The notes under the pieces are model-generated. The model saw only the letters and a list, made by a program, of their open reading frames with translations. It did no database searches and was not told the DNA's origin. DNA of 64,000 nucleotides from Puccinia triticina. Taxonomy: Eukaryota > Basidiomycota > Pucciniomycetes > Pucciniales > Pucciniaceae. Positions 10,711-21,342 of this stretch are shown piece after piece; position 1 is the first letter of the stretch; the number at the start of each line of letters is the position of its first letter. The stretch is from positions 2,294,001 through 2,358,000 of the forward strand of contig NC_070565.1 in assembly GCF_026914185.1 (NCBI RefSeq). The letters are read 5' to 3'. The position numbers were made by a program, and so were the translations under genes.

Positions 10711-13700
10711 CTACTTGTCAGATGCAGCTCTCTTCATGGTGAGCTTGCGTAATTTTTCTCAATGTGAGCTTGTGAAATAATGTGAGCTTGTGAGATAACT
10801 TGATCAGGTAAGTTCAATTCACGTACAGCTTGCTTTATGTAGGTAGGTCCTGGAGAAGTTGCCAGGGAAAATACCTGCTTGCAGGGTAGAAATGGCAAAA
10901 AAAAACAAAGGAACTCACGTTGGCCAGCGATGAGGAGAAAAGGAGACCAATGGAAAATGAACTTACAAATGCCTAATAACCACCCTTCCTGTGGGAGACC
11001 TCTGATCAAGAGTGAGTGTCTGGTGATGTGATGATGGATAGTCAGCCCTACTCCCCCTTCTCCGGACCCACTGCCCAGGGTCAATCTGCTCACCTTTTCA
11101 CCTGTTCTATTTAGCTGGGGGGGAAGGAAGACTTTGCGCCATGTGGTTCTTGGTGGTGGTATGTGCCAAATACTGAATGTGTGTACAAGTGGGTATGGGA
11201 AGGCTACAGGTGGGTATGGGTTGGCGCCCCATTCAAGATTGGCCCCCACCCAGCTGGAACAGGCTGGGGCCGTGCCAAACCAATATTTTCATGTCTTGAA
11301 AGGGGCCTCAAATGGCAATTGTCACTGTGACTGGCCTCTCCACACCCCAATAGGTGCGTGTTTTTGCTGTGGTTACGGTGGCCATCCAACATGGCACAAC
11401 TTGGGGGAGCATGGCCCCATTGGTCCCATGCTTTCACCAAATTGGGTTTGGTGGTCATGGGATCCCAGTTGTAGCGGCAGGATGCACAAACAATGCTGGG
11501 TTGTTCCCCCAACCTGGATTTGTGCTGGTGTGGCACAGCTCCGTGACCCAGTTGTTTGCAGAGGTGGCCTAGGTGGAGTGATCACTCCAAACAAGTTTAG
11601 GTTTAGGGCATAGAACCGCGGACTACCGGGGGGGGGGGGCCAACATGCGCATGGGTGAGATTGACAATGAATTGGCATAGTTTTGGGCCTTTCAAAACAT
11701 ACTGCGCACAATCTCTGAACACCCTGCATGGCAGGCTGCTCATAACACAACACAACTCAATACATGTTTGGTTACAGAGCATTGGCCCATGAGACTGCAT
11801 GGTATTTCTTCTAGGGTTTCTTTCTGAACAGAATCCCTTGCTTATCAGGGATGCATGCCAGGGAAATGCAGGTGAAAAAGTCCTTTAAAAGGTCCTTTGG
11901 GGGTTGTCTTTACAACATTTTAATTTTCAACATCTGCAGAAAAGAGCGGTTGGGGATGCCGGAGTGGCTTGCAAGGTGGAGGGCAGACAGAAGCTTTGCA
12001 GAAGTGGCTTGGCTTGCAAATTAACAGGGACTCAGGAGCCCTCTGAGTGCTGTGTGCGCAGAAGGCTGGCGGGCTGTGTGCGGGGGGTGTAGCGGCGGAC
12101 GGTGCGTTGGGGTCAAGCCAGGACAAGAACAATTGCCCTGCTCTACATAGCAAAACTTCACGCTACCCTTTGCAGCGGAAATCCTTTCTTCCTTGTAGTG
12201 CAAGCTTTTGGGTGCTTAGTCCAACCCCACCCACTTCACCCTCTTGTACAAAGCCCTGCCAATTTCCAAAATTTAAAAACTGATTGGCGTCTGAGTCCCA
12301 GTGAAAAAAAAAACTCATTGAACCTAGTAACACCCAGAATATGACAAAATTTGGGGAGTGGTGCCAACAGTTGTGCCTCCCAAGCACTGCTGGTCCCCAC
12401 GCAGATGGTGCAAGGGGTGGTACAAGGTGGCTTTCTAGGTTGAAGACAACAACAAGGTACCTGGAATTTTGGTAAGTACCCAAGATTCCTATGGGCACCC
12501 AGTTCTCAATTGACATCTCTAGTTGGGGAGAGGGTGTTGCAGTTTTAAGACTAGAGCCTACTTTGCTTAGGATAATCCAAATTTGTTGGCACTCACTGTC
12601 TCCTTGAGTTACCAGCGAGTTCCAGGATCCCAAGGGTTCCCAGGGTTGACACAGCTATCTACTAGACCTGCGCAGCCGGCAACTTGTGCTGCGCAAAGTG
12701 TAGCTTAGCGCAGCGGCAGTAGGCAAGTCAATCCGCTTGACAAGAAGCTCGGCAAAGCTTCTGCATCCACCTCGCAAGCCATTTGTGCATCCCATGACCA
12801 CTCCACCTCGAACTCAACTCCCACCCTCTACGGTTGCCCAACCCCAGTAAGTTGATTTAAGATTCCCCCCTTTTCCCAAAATGACAGCCCCCTTCCCCCC
12901 CCAGCTAGGCACACGGCCATGCAAAAGAGAAACCGCTAGGCATACACTACAAAAAAAACTCAAGAAAGTGCTGTCAGTTGACATGCACATTCAAGGTTGA
13001 AACTTCAAGTACATCCATGGTCATTCCAAGTTTACTCACAGGTTAGCTCAGCGTCAAAGGAAGATCTGTAGCTCAGCTTTGGACTTAGCACAGTATTTGA
13101 ATGTGCTAGGTGTTTCCTGAGCCATACACCTCAACACCTGCACAGTACTGGTGCTGACTGGTCATCCATACAAATCCATACTGGCTTGTCAACAACCCCC
13201 TGGGAAGAATGCCCCCTATGTTGGCAAGATTACGCGCCCCTGTTGACTAGGAGGAATCCCCCTGGTTGACAAGGGCATACCTTCACGCTGTGGTAGACGG
13301 AAAAGTGGAAAAATAAAAAGTTTTTTCTATGCCACATAATTACTCATACTAGGCCTCAAGATACCATCAAATGGACCCCAGAAATGGATTCTACGGCCAA
13401 TTTCACCCCTAGTCACCACTGGAAGCACCCCTGGACCCCCTCTAGCGTGGAAGTTACATCTCATGGACACCTATCACACGGCCAGCCCCAGTAACCCAGC
13501 TGTCACCTGCCTCAACCCAAGTTTCACAGTAGTACACTTATACATATCACAGGATACAAACATACATCTCCCTGTCAGGCTACACTCATTACATATTAAC
13601 TACATACACTCCTTTATATACATAGTATGACATCATTTACACTGTTTCTGCAGCCTCAGACTTTGTGTATACACTAATTCCCCCTGTATGACAGCTCATG

Positions 13701-13799
13701 CAGTCTACTGTCACCTCATGCATGCGTTAGAATGTTCTGTTGTATATTCTGACACCATTCATGCGCCCCTGAGGGGCTATGACATCATTTGTATCTACT
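10711..13799. other. No gene recognised
   Basis: Several 60-170 codon open frames exist on both strands (for example minus 10734-11249 and minus 12163-12633), but none shows a motif, and frames overlap on opposite strands. A G10 run sits at 11629. 12660-12730 carries GCTGCGC/GCGCAGCGG words like those of the GC-rich MITEs, without recognisable ends. Confidence 0.35.
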
Positions 13800-14235
13800 C
13801 CCACCAGCTAAAATCCCTCACCCTGTTGTCTAGATTAGCTGAAACCCTAACCCACAAGCCCCTTTGGGGCTCCCCTTTTGTCTATAAAAGGAGCTCTCTC
13901 CACCCCCAGTGGCCTGCTCCCCAGTTCCTCACCCAGAACTCACAAGTCACCCAACACTCATCCACACTCAAATCCTAAAACCCTTATAACAACAAATCAA
14001 CCCTTATAACAAAGTAATTCAACCCTTATAAAAAAGTAATTAAAACACTTACACGTTGCCAGTCAAACAGATTTCATCTGGAACAGACCAGACCTATCAC
14101 TTAATAAAACTTGCCAAGCTGAGCTTGGTGGGTCTTGTTGACTGATAACAGAAGGGCAGAGCTTGCAACTCCATCATACCCTTCACCATTCAGCAAAAGG
14201 GTTTCATTACCACTTTTGAGTCTTACAACGCGCAT
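13800..14235 (+). promoter_or_regulatory. Promoter-like or solo-LTR-like segment
   Basis: CTATAAAAGGAGC at 13881-13893 is a strong TATA box. It is followed by a C/A-rich leader, three copies of CAACCCTTATAA-like sequence (13980-14035), and AATAAAAC at 14103, a polyadenylation-like signal. The layout resembles the TATA-bearing Copia LTR at 26104-26919 (CTATAAAAGGACG). LTR limits and a target duplication could not be fixed, so the LTR reading is tentative. Confidence 0.4.
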
Positions 14236-15150
14236 CAATGCCTCCCGGTCAACAAGACAACAAAAAAAACAGTGTTGACCAGGAGGGAGCCCTCTAGGTC
14301 ATCAACACACGTGTCGAGTGGGAGGAAGCCCTCCCGGTCAACAACACAACAAACACAACCTTGTTGAGTGGGAGGAAGCCCTCCCGGTCATCAACACAAT
14401 GACCGGGAGAGACTCCTCCCGGTCAACAGTTACATGTATCAGTCAATCGGGAGGAGTCCCTCCCAGTCAACCCCAACATGAATTAGCCAACCGGAGGAGT
14501 CCCTCCCGGTCAACAGCCATATTGAGCAGTCAACCGGGGAAGTCCCTCCCAATTGACTGATATATGTGACTGTTGACCGGAAGGAGTCCCTCCCAGTTGA
14601 CAAATATACACAGCAGTCGACTGGGAGGGACTCCTCCCAGTCAACTGCAGTGTATGGCAGTCAACCGGGAGGGACTCCTCCCCTCCTCCCAGTTGACTGC
14701 TCAATATGACAGTCGAACGGGATGGACTCCTAGCAGTCGACCGGGAGGAGTCCCTCCCAATTGACTGATATATGTGACTGTTGACCGGGAGGTCCCGGTT
14801 GACCACAATACAAACCTGTTGACCGGGAAAGTCCCTCCTGGTCAATAACTATATACAGCAGTCAACCGGGAGGGACTCCTCCAGGTCGACTGCTCAATAT
14901 GGCTGTTGACTAAGAGAGACTCCTCCCGGTCAACTGCTCGATATGGCTGTTGACCGGGAGGGACTCCTCCCGGTCAGCTGGTTCATATTGAGGTCGACCG
15001 GGAGGGACTCCTCCCAATTGACTGATATATGTGACTATCGACCGGGAGAAGTCTCTCCCAGTCGACCACAATATAAACCTGTCGACCAGGAGAGTTCCTC
15101 CTGGTCAACAAATATATACAGCAGTCAACCGGGAGGGACTCCTCCCGGTG
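14236..15150. repeat. 44-bp palindromic satellite, left block
   Basis: This is a tandem array of imperfect hairpin units, each with a GTCAACCGGGAGG arm, a GACT or AGTC centre and a CCTCCCGGTTGAC arm, separated by an AT-rich linker such as TGCTCGATATGGC. Copies here are diverged and some linkers vary (ACTGATATATGTG, CACAATATAAACC). The block ends at CGGTG (15146-15150), the target duplication of the LTR element that splits the array. Confidence 0.85.
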
Positions 15151-15850
15151 TGTCAGGGCGGGTCTCTTTAGTGACGCCGCCGTGAATAGAAACCTTCAAG
15201 ATATCAAAGGTTTGAGCTGTTCTCAGCTGTCACAGCTGGGAGCTGGAGCTCGACTTGGCCGCGCGGGCGCAAGGAGGAAGCCGCGCCTTCTTTGGAAGGG
15301 GCTGGTTGAGTGAATACAACCTGGAGCCTTTATGAGAAGGCTCGCGAGAAGGGTAGTCCTTTCTAGGACGGAGGAGGGAAAAGGAAGAGGCCCGACTTAC
15401 CTAGTCAAACCCGGGAGTCGGGTCAAGAGTGGAAAGGATGAAAAAGGAAAATAGGATCAAGAATAACCACAATTGTCGTGTTTGGCGTAAGCGGTCGAAT
15501 ACAACAATAAAGTTGGGTGTGGTAACTGATCTGGGGGCTATTCCTGGTAGGAACAGTCCCTGATACTTATACCCCAGCTATGCTGGGTTAACTTGTGGTT
15601 CAATGTGCATTGGCACTCTACGATCTATCCACCTGGGAATCTTATTAGAAGATGCCCAGGTATTGCTCACTCACTCACTCAAGGTCGGTGAGCCTAATGT
15701 CATGCTTCACTTGGGCTGGCCTGCCCACTTGGGGGCGATACCTGAGTGCGCTCTCTAGTCGGAGGGGTTGCTTGGTTGCAGGCCGCTCTCACTCGCAGCG
15801 GCCCGTAATTTGTCGCCGTCTACGCTGTCTTGACTAGCAGACTGCTGACA
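15151..15850 (-). repeat. 3' LTR of Gypsy-3
   Basis: This 700-bp LTR, TGTCAG to CTGACA, lies next to the purine tract complement (TTTGCCCCCCCC) at 15851-15862. That fixes the minus-strand orientation. Confidence 0.9.
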
Positions 15851-15895
15851 TTTGCCCCCCCCAAAAAAGCACTGCTCTGATAGGAGTTGTACCAG

Positions 15896-16281
15896 CAAGG
15901 GTGGGCCGCTACGCTGCACTAGAAATCAGCTAACAGCCAATTACAGCGGCGCAGCTGGCAACAGGATTTTACAAACTCCCTGAATTGTGCAGTCCTAATT
16001 GACTGATCCCTCAGGGAGGCTTATAGTTCAATCCACGCAATGAAAGCAGTTGAATGCTGCAAAACAGACCATGTTAGCTGAACTGTCCTCAAAATGGAAT
16101 TTTGGCTCTGCATCTGGTAACCAGGATGTCCTGAATCCCTGATGCAATGGTCCTGCTGGACCATTTTGATCAAGGAGGCTCCTAGAATATCTTCACCAGT
16201 TTAAGTAGTTCAATGCTGCAGAAAGGGACACTTAATCCGCTGTTAGCTCATTTTTTGGCGTAGCGTAGCGGCCCACCATTG
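15896..16281. mobile_element. GC-rich MITE (CAAGG termini, 7-bp TSD), nested in Gypsy-3
   Basis: The left terminus CAAGGGTGGGCCGCTACGCT and the reverse complement of the right terminus CAATGGTGGGCCGCTACGCT differ at one base. An inner AGCTAACAGC is also inverted. The duplication GTACCAG occurs at 15889-15895 and 16282-16288. The element is 386 bp with no coding content. The terminus and duplication length match 3393-3838. Confidence 0.85.
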
Positions 16282-16307
16282 GTACCAGGGTTGCAACGGT
16301 TTGCGGC

Positions 16308-17753
16308 TCAAAATTTGCGCAGCAGTACTTCCGAGTTGGAGATAGCTTCCTGCGGCAACCACTTATTGTGATCCGCCAATAACCCCTTAAACCGTGCGTT
16401 GTTAATTGATTTGTCAAAATCAAAAACCTTCCTGCCAATAGTAAATTGACGTCTTTCCGTATTTAACAAGGATATTTTGTAATGGACTAAGTAGTCATTA
16501 CGTACAATGAAGTAGCGTGAGGTCATATTGTCCATGACTACAAATTTCATAACCATCCTGACATCTTTCAGGACAAGTCAAATATTGACAATTCCCAAAG
16601 GGATCAGCGCCCCAGACGCACTATGGAATTTTCCAGGCTGTATCAGAAGAATGAACTTCTCCCAGCCCGGGCAAAATTGCGCAAGGTACGTTTTCCCTAC
16701 CACTGAGCGCACAGCGCCGCTATCCAATAAAACAAAACGCTCCTTTTTGCAGCAGGTAAACTGCACAAGGTTATCCCTGCCGCGTGTCGTGCCGACAACA
16801 TCCGCACCAGAAGATATGGCACCAATAATCGGCCCACCATCTTCCGGGTTGCTACCCTGCTCCGCAGCTGCTTCTGCCCCTTCGCCGTCATCAACCGCAT
16901 TGACATTCTTAGGGCACTTACGAGCGGTGTGCCCTGTTTCCTTGCAGGTGAAACATTTAATATTGGAGGGTGGAGGTTTAGTTTTATCTAAAGCTTGACC
17001 CGTAGGTTTGGAGACAAGAGGAGGGACCACCTCCGGGGGAAAGCGCCGCCGGCCAAGCCGCGTTTTGTCACAAATATCCTCCAGCACATTAATGAAGCTA
17101 CTAAGGTCTGCATCCGGCCGCTTCATCGCGTTCTTGGCAGCGTATTCCACCTTGTTATCCATAAGGTTCAAGAATTTAAAATTCAGGGACTCCTGATCTA
17201 TATTGGGTTCAAAGCACTTCAGTCGGTTATACTGCCGTGTCACCCATTGCGCTGGCTCCGACTCGCCAGGTACAAATCAATCTGCCGTGAAAGCATTCTG
17301 CTTTTTCCGTTTCCACGCAGAATGTCCAAACTTTTTACAAATCTCCTCTCTCCAGAAAGACCAGGAGTTGTTGTGGTGCATGAGCCGCATAGTCTCATAC
17401 CAAGAGAGAGCAGTGCCCGTCAGCATAGTCAGTAGCTTAAGGACAATAACCTCATTGTCTACGTGGCTATCACAATGTGCGGTGTCAATCCACTGCACAA
17501 AACGGAGGTGATTGTACTTGCCCTCGCCTGAGAAGCTAGGCCAGTCCAACTTCGCAATGGCAAGATTGAGGCGCTTTTTGAGTTCTGGGTCTACTCCGCT
17601 ATCTTTGCGGCGTGCTTGCCGTGCAGGGCCTGTGGGCAGATGAGGAGGAGGATCTCGGCCAGAGTTTGCAGTTGACAAAGCCTGAACAGTACTGGTGAGC
17701 CCTGCGATCTCCTCCCTTAACCTAGCGCCCTCAGCCCAATATTGACTCATCAT
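16308..17753 (-). pseudogene. Gypsy-3 Gag and protease
   Basis: Reading starts at ATGATGAGT (17753). The Gag core (FSGEGKYNHLRFVQW, then LTGTALSWYETM) is followed by a CCHC zinc knuckle, CFTCKETGHTARKC, at about 16955, which binds genomic RNA. An aspartic protease active site, FVLLDSGAVRSVVG, lies at about 16730. The frame is broken by a TGA at about 17280 after AFTAD, and again near 16577 before the protease flap-side segment (MTSRYFIVRNDYLVHY). The coding region stops inside or just after protease, where a MITE and the purine tract follow. The element thus lost, or never had, RT and integrase. Confidence 0.8.
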
Positions 17754-17776
17754 CCTATCAATTTTTCCATTTAAAT

Positions 17777-19162
17777 TCAGAAATCAATCCTCTGGCTCTC
17801 GCTTTGCTCCTCAAGCTTCTGCTCCACCTCTTCCCCAAGGGTAGAATCACTGGCGGCATGGGTTTTCCGAAGAAGAGCACCCTGTAACTGCTCAAAACCT
17901 GCTTCCAACCTCTCCATCAGATCCCTCACCAGATCATCCGGGAAACTGGCAGCACTTGGCTTAGCCGTTACCGTGGCAGAGAGCTTCAGGATATGACTCT
18001 CCAGCTTGAACAACCTTGCGCTGATGCCCTGCATCTCATGGATGAGTTTTGGATCACTGGGCTTGCGGCTACCCAAGTCAGAGACCGTGATATCCAACGC
18101 ATTCTGTACAAACTCCTTAAGATTGCGCTCTGTTTTGGCTAACTTCTTGACAGGGGAATCAAGCTTGACCCGCTCTAAAGCCTCCTCCAAGTCGTCTAAC
18201 CTTGTACCCATAGTCCTGATAGTCTCGGAAATAGGGGCGACTGAAGTAGAAATAGAGGTAGATATAGAATTGCTTATAGTAGAGATACCAGCCAGAGAAA
18301 ACTTTACAGCTTTAAAATTATCAGAGATGATATCTTTAAGGAGGTGAGCATTATTAGAAACGGGGGTGGAGACGTCCTTATGGACAGATTTAACAAGGGA
18401 GGTGAGAGCAGAGGTGGTATGGGACAAAACCTGCCTAGAATTTCCATTGACCACCTTCTCAATCTCAGAGAACATGTGTTTCAGCATACCGCTGGCTTGG
18501 TAAAGCGTTAGTGGTGCTGATTTCCTTGATTGCGGGCCCGCGATTGATTGATTGCCTGGTAGCCCCCCTGAATAGTCCGGCTCATTCGGAACAGTTTGTC
18601 GTAGATTGACGTTTGATAGTTCCTTCTTCCCCTCATTTGACCGTTCTGGGCCGGTCGGGGTCAAACTACTTCCGGAGCCTGTTGCGCTTGGCCGTTTACC
18701 GGAGGTGCTGGCAGAGGCGCCCCTTGACGTGCAGAGGCTGCTGGGCGGTTTTGGCCCCTCAAGCGGTTGCTTGGTGCTGGGCAGTTTTGGCCCCTTGGGC
18801 GGTTGCTTGGCGCGTTTGCCGGGTTGTTTGCTGGATGGTTTGGATGAGTTACATGAGGGTTCCAGCCCTCGATCAGAAATAGCAGTATGTCCCTGCTGAT
18901 CAGTTGTTCCAAACTGTTGTGCGTTGTGATCACCTGGACCCTGAGGAGTATCATGGACTCTTGGTTGTTCCCCGCTCGTGCCTCTAGGAAAGCTTGCTTG
19001 AATCGCAGGTGGGTCTGGAGGAGGAGCTCGGTCGTGGGATTCCACCTGCGGCGGGCCGCCGCCACGTTTGAACTCTCCGGGCAGGACAAGACTGGGTTTG
19101 GCGGACCTAGTTGAGGAAGAGTGGGAGCCGGTGTTACTCTTGGCTTTCTTAGGTGGAGTCAT
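17777..19162 (-). CDS. 461-residue ORF of Gypsy-3, function unknown
   Basis: An uninterrupted frame runs from ATG at 19162 (MTPPKKAKSNTGSHSS) to a stop at 17777, just upstream of gag. Residues 1-200 are rich in Pro, Ser, Gly and Lys, including a KQPxxGPKPPS-like repeat, and look disordered. Residues from about 225 contain predicted coiled-coil-like stretches (TRLDDLEEALERVKLD; MERLEAGFEQLQGAL) separated by Ser/Thr-rich helices. It shows no zinc knuckle, protease or enzyme motif. Its place between LTR and gag suggests a structural or Gag-like accessory protein of this family. The open frame over 1.4 kb, next to a broken gag, may mean it is conserved or simply young. I do not recognise the family. 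Confidence 0.6.
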   Translation of the reverse strand: MTPPKKAKSNTGSHSSSTRSAKPSLVLPGEFKRGGGPPQVESHDRAPPPDPPAIQASFPRGTSGEQPRVHDTPQGPGDHNAQQFGTTDQQGHTAISDRGLEPSCNSSKPSSKQPGKRAKQPPKGPKLPSTKQPLEGPKPPSSLCTSRGASASTSGKRPSATGSGSSLTPTGPERSNEGKKELSNVNLRQTVPNEPDYSGGLPGNQSIAGPQSRKSAPLTLYQASGMLKHMFSEIEKVVNGNSRQVLSHTTSALTSLVKSVHKDVSTPVSNNAHLLKDIISDNFKAVKFSLAGISTISNSISTSISTSVAPISETIRTMGTRLDDLEEALERVKLDSPVKKLAKTERNLKEFVQNALDITVSDLGSRKPSDPKLIHEMQGISARLFKLESHILKLSATVTAKPSAASFPDDLVRDLMERLEAGFEQLQGALLRKTHAASDSTLGEEVEQKLEEQSESQRIDF

Positions 19163-19176
19163 AGTAAAAAGAGAAA

Positions 19177-19482
19177 CTAACCGCTCGGTTCAGTTACAAC
19201 GATGATGGATGCAATACGGTCTGGAGATCCACCCCGGACAGTGCTGTTTAGGCGGATGGGTTCCCCAAGTAACTGTTGTTCAACAGCCGCGGTTGAGCCT
19301 CTAGCTAACAAGGTTTCCCGAGATTGTATGTCCGCGATCAACCCAGTGATGGCTGGGTGGGGCCGACGTGCCAAAGAGGCGGACAAGGCAGGATCGATTG
19401 GGTTGATCGTCGGTTGTCCTCCTTGAGCAATGACTGGGAAAAGCTGCGTAGCGAAGTTTGACGGGTTGACACTAGAAGGCAA
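19177..19482 (-). CDS. Short leader ORF of Gypsy-3 (doubtful)
   Basis: This 101-codon frame ends 15 bp before the 461-residue ORF. It has no ATG at its 5' end (it opens at TTG), so it may be part of an upstream exon or a spurious frame. The sequence is unremarkable (IQSRETLLARGSTAAVEQQ). Confidence 0.3.
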   Translation of the reverse strand: MPSSVNPSNFATQLFPVIAQGGQPTINPIDPALSASLARRPHPAITGLIADIQSRETLLARGSTAAVEQQLLGEPIRLNSTVRGGSPDRIASIIVVTEPSG

Positions 19483-19702
19483 GCACTGAGCTACACACGT
19501 AGAAACTCGGGCCTTGACTTGAGAAACTTACTACTGGTATACCGGTAGAGTTTTGAGATGGAACGCTGAGAAGTTCGACGCTGGTAAGTTCAAACGATAT
19601 CGTGATCACGCAAAACGTATCTGAGAAAAAAAGAAGTCACACTTTGGGTAAGTGGACAGTAGCCAAGGTTTCAGGGAAAAATTTCCCAATGAGGCCCCCA
19701 AA

Positions 19703-20629
19703 TAGAGATGGCACTTGGGTACCCGCCATCTGCCAGCAGGTACCCGGAACACCCGCTCAGCACCCGCCGGCGGGTGCCGGGTGCGGGTGCGGGTGTTCAG
19801 TTTTTGGGCAGGAAAAAAACGGGTACCCGCCAATCTTGGTGGTCCACATGGATCGGAGGGATCTCTCCTCAACCGGAGCGATCCCTCCGCCCAGATGTGT
19901 GTACACCTCCTCGACCGGAGGAGTCCCTCCGGTTGAAAAGCTTATGCACCTCTTTGACTGGAGGGATCCCTCCGGTCAAAAAGCTTGTACACCTCTTCGA
20001 CTGGAGGGATCCCTCCGGTCAAGGAGGTACTATAGCCCCGGGACTCCAGGAGGAATCCCCGGGTCAGCGAGTATATTGATGACCAGGAGGGAATCCTCCC
20101 GGTCATCGATGTAATTGATGGCTGGGAGGACTTCCTCCCGGTCATTGATATAATTGATGGCTGGGAGGACTTCCTCGCGGTCATCAATATACTTGCTGCA
20201 ATGATTGGGAGGTAGTCCTCCCTCCCGGTCATCATTAATATAATTGATGGCTGGGAGGACTCCCTCCCAGTCATCGATATAATTGATGGCTTGATGGCTG
20301 GGAGGACTCCCTCCCAGTCATCGATATAATTGATGGCTCGATGGCTGGGAGGACTCCCTCCCGGCCATCGCGATGAGCTTGCTGACTGTGGTAATCCCTC
20401 CCGGTCAGCAAGTGTATTTATTGCTGACCGGGAGGGATTTCTCACCGGCAGTGAGTATATCAGAGCGGGTACCCGCCGCTGCACCCGGCACCCGCCAGCA
20501 GGTACCCGGTATACCCGCCAAGCACACGCCAGCGGGTGCCGGGTGCGGGTGCGGGTGTTGAGATTTTGCAAAATTTCAGGCGGGTACCCGCACCGGCGTT
20601 GGGTACCCGGGTGCGAGAGGCCATCTCTA
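19703..20629. mobile_element. hAT-type MITE B, nested beside a Gypsy-3 LTR
   Basis: The termini are TAGAGATGGCACTTGGGTAC and, in reverse complement, TAGAGATGGCCTCTCGCACC. The perfect 8-bp duplication CCCCCAAA occurs at 19695-19702 and 20630-20637. The second copy directly abuts the 5' LTR at 20638. Both ends carry GCGGGTACCCGC-type and CGGGTGCCGGGTGCGGG words. The middle is a palindromic array. There is no transposase. At 927 bp it is the largest of the three hAT MITEs here. Confidence 0.88.
19850..20460. repeat. Palindromic minisatellite inside MITE B
   Basis: Two sub-families sit side by side. 19850-20020 has units with TTGACTGGAGGGATCCCTCC and GGTCAA arms around GGATCC. 20060-20460 has units with GATGGCTGGGAGGACT, CCCTCCCGGTCATC and an ATATAATT linker. 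Unit length is about 40-50 bp. Each unit can form a hairpin. Confidence 0.8.
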
Positions 20630-20637
20630 CCCCCAAA

Positions 20638-21337
20638 TGTCAGGGCAGGTCTCTTTAGTGACGCCGCCGTGAATAGAAACCTTCAAGATATCAAAGGTTT
20701 GAGCTTTTCTCAGCTGTCACAGCTGGGAGCTGGAGCTCGACTTGGCCGCGCGGGCGCAAGGAGGAAGCCGCGCCTTCTTTGGAAGGGGCTGGTTGAGTGA
20801 ATACAACCTGGAGCCTTTATGAGAAGGCTCGCGAGAAGGGTAGTCCTTTCTAGGACAGAGGAGGGAAAAGGAAGAGGCCCGACTTACCTAGTCAAACCGG
20901 GGAGTCGGGTCAAGAGTGGAAAGGATGAAAAAGGAAAAGAGGATCAAGAATAACCCCAATTGTTGTGTTTGGCGTAAGCGGTCGAATACAACAATAAAGT
21001 TGGGTGTGGTAACTGATCTGGGGGCTATTCCTGGTAGGAACAGTCCCTGATACTTATACCCCAGCTATGCTGGGTTAACTTGTGGTTCAATGTGCATTGG
21101 CACTCTACGATCTATCCACCTGGGAATCTTATTAGAAGATGCCCAGGTATTGCTCACTCACTCACTCGAGGTCGGTGAGCCTAATGTCATGCTTCACTTG
21201 GGCTGGCCTGCCCACTCGGGGGCGACACCTGAGTGCGCTCTCTAGTCGGAGGGGTTGCTTGGTTGCAGGCCGCTCTCACTCGCAGCGGCCCGTAATTTGT
21301 TGCCGTCTGCACTGTCTTGACTAGCAGACTGCTGACA
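20638..21337 (-). repeat. 5' LTR of Gypsy-3
   Basis: This 700-bp LTR nearly matches 15151-15850. Differences seen by eye include GGGCAGG for GGGCGGG near its plus-strand start and CACTCGGGG for CACTTGGGG near 21216. It is followed by duplication CGGTG at 21338-21342. Confidence 0.9.
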
Positions 21338-21342
21338 CGGTG

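Larger units (their letters stand above)
15151..21337 (-). mobile_element. Non-autonomous Gypsy-class LTR retrotransposon (Gypsy-3)
   Basis: Two 700-bp LTRs begin TGTCAG and end CTGACA. CGGTG duplications lie at 15146-15150 and 21338-21342, and satellite continues on both sides. In the sense (minus) direction the order is 5' LTR, a hAT MITE in the leader, a short ORF, a 461-codon ORF, gag plus protease, a MITE, a purine tract (GGGGGGGGCAAA) and the 3' LTR. No RT, RNase H or integrase is present: without the two nested MITEs the internal part is only about 3.5 kb. The LTRs differ at roughly a dozen positions by eye, so the insertion is moderately young. The bases after the 5' LTR were originally TTTGGGGGCCTCATTGGG; TGGGGGCCTCA is a possible but unproven PBS. 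Confidence 0.9.

Noticed and set aside
12660..12735. Another CAAGG-type MITE
   Set aside because: Shared GCTGCGC/GCGCAGCGG words only; no inverted termini or duplications could be located.
13219..14149. Complete solo Copia LTR (TGTTGG to ATAACA)
   Set aside because: The ends look plausible but there is no target duplication (CCCTA against GAAGG) and no second copy for comparison. Only the TATA/leader segment is reported.
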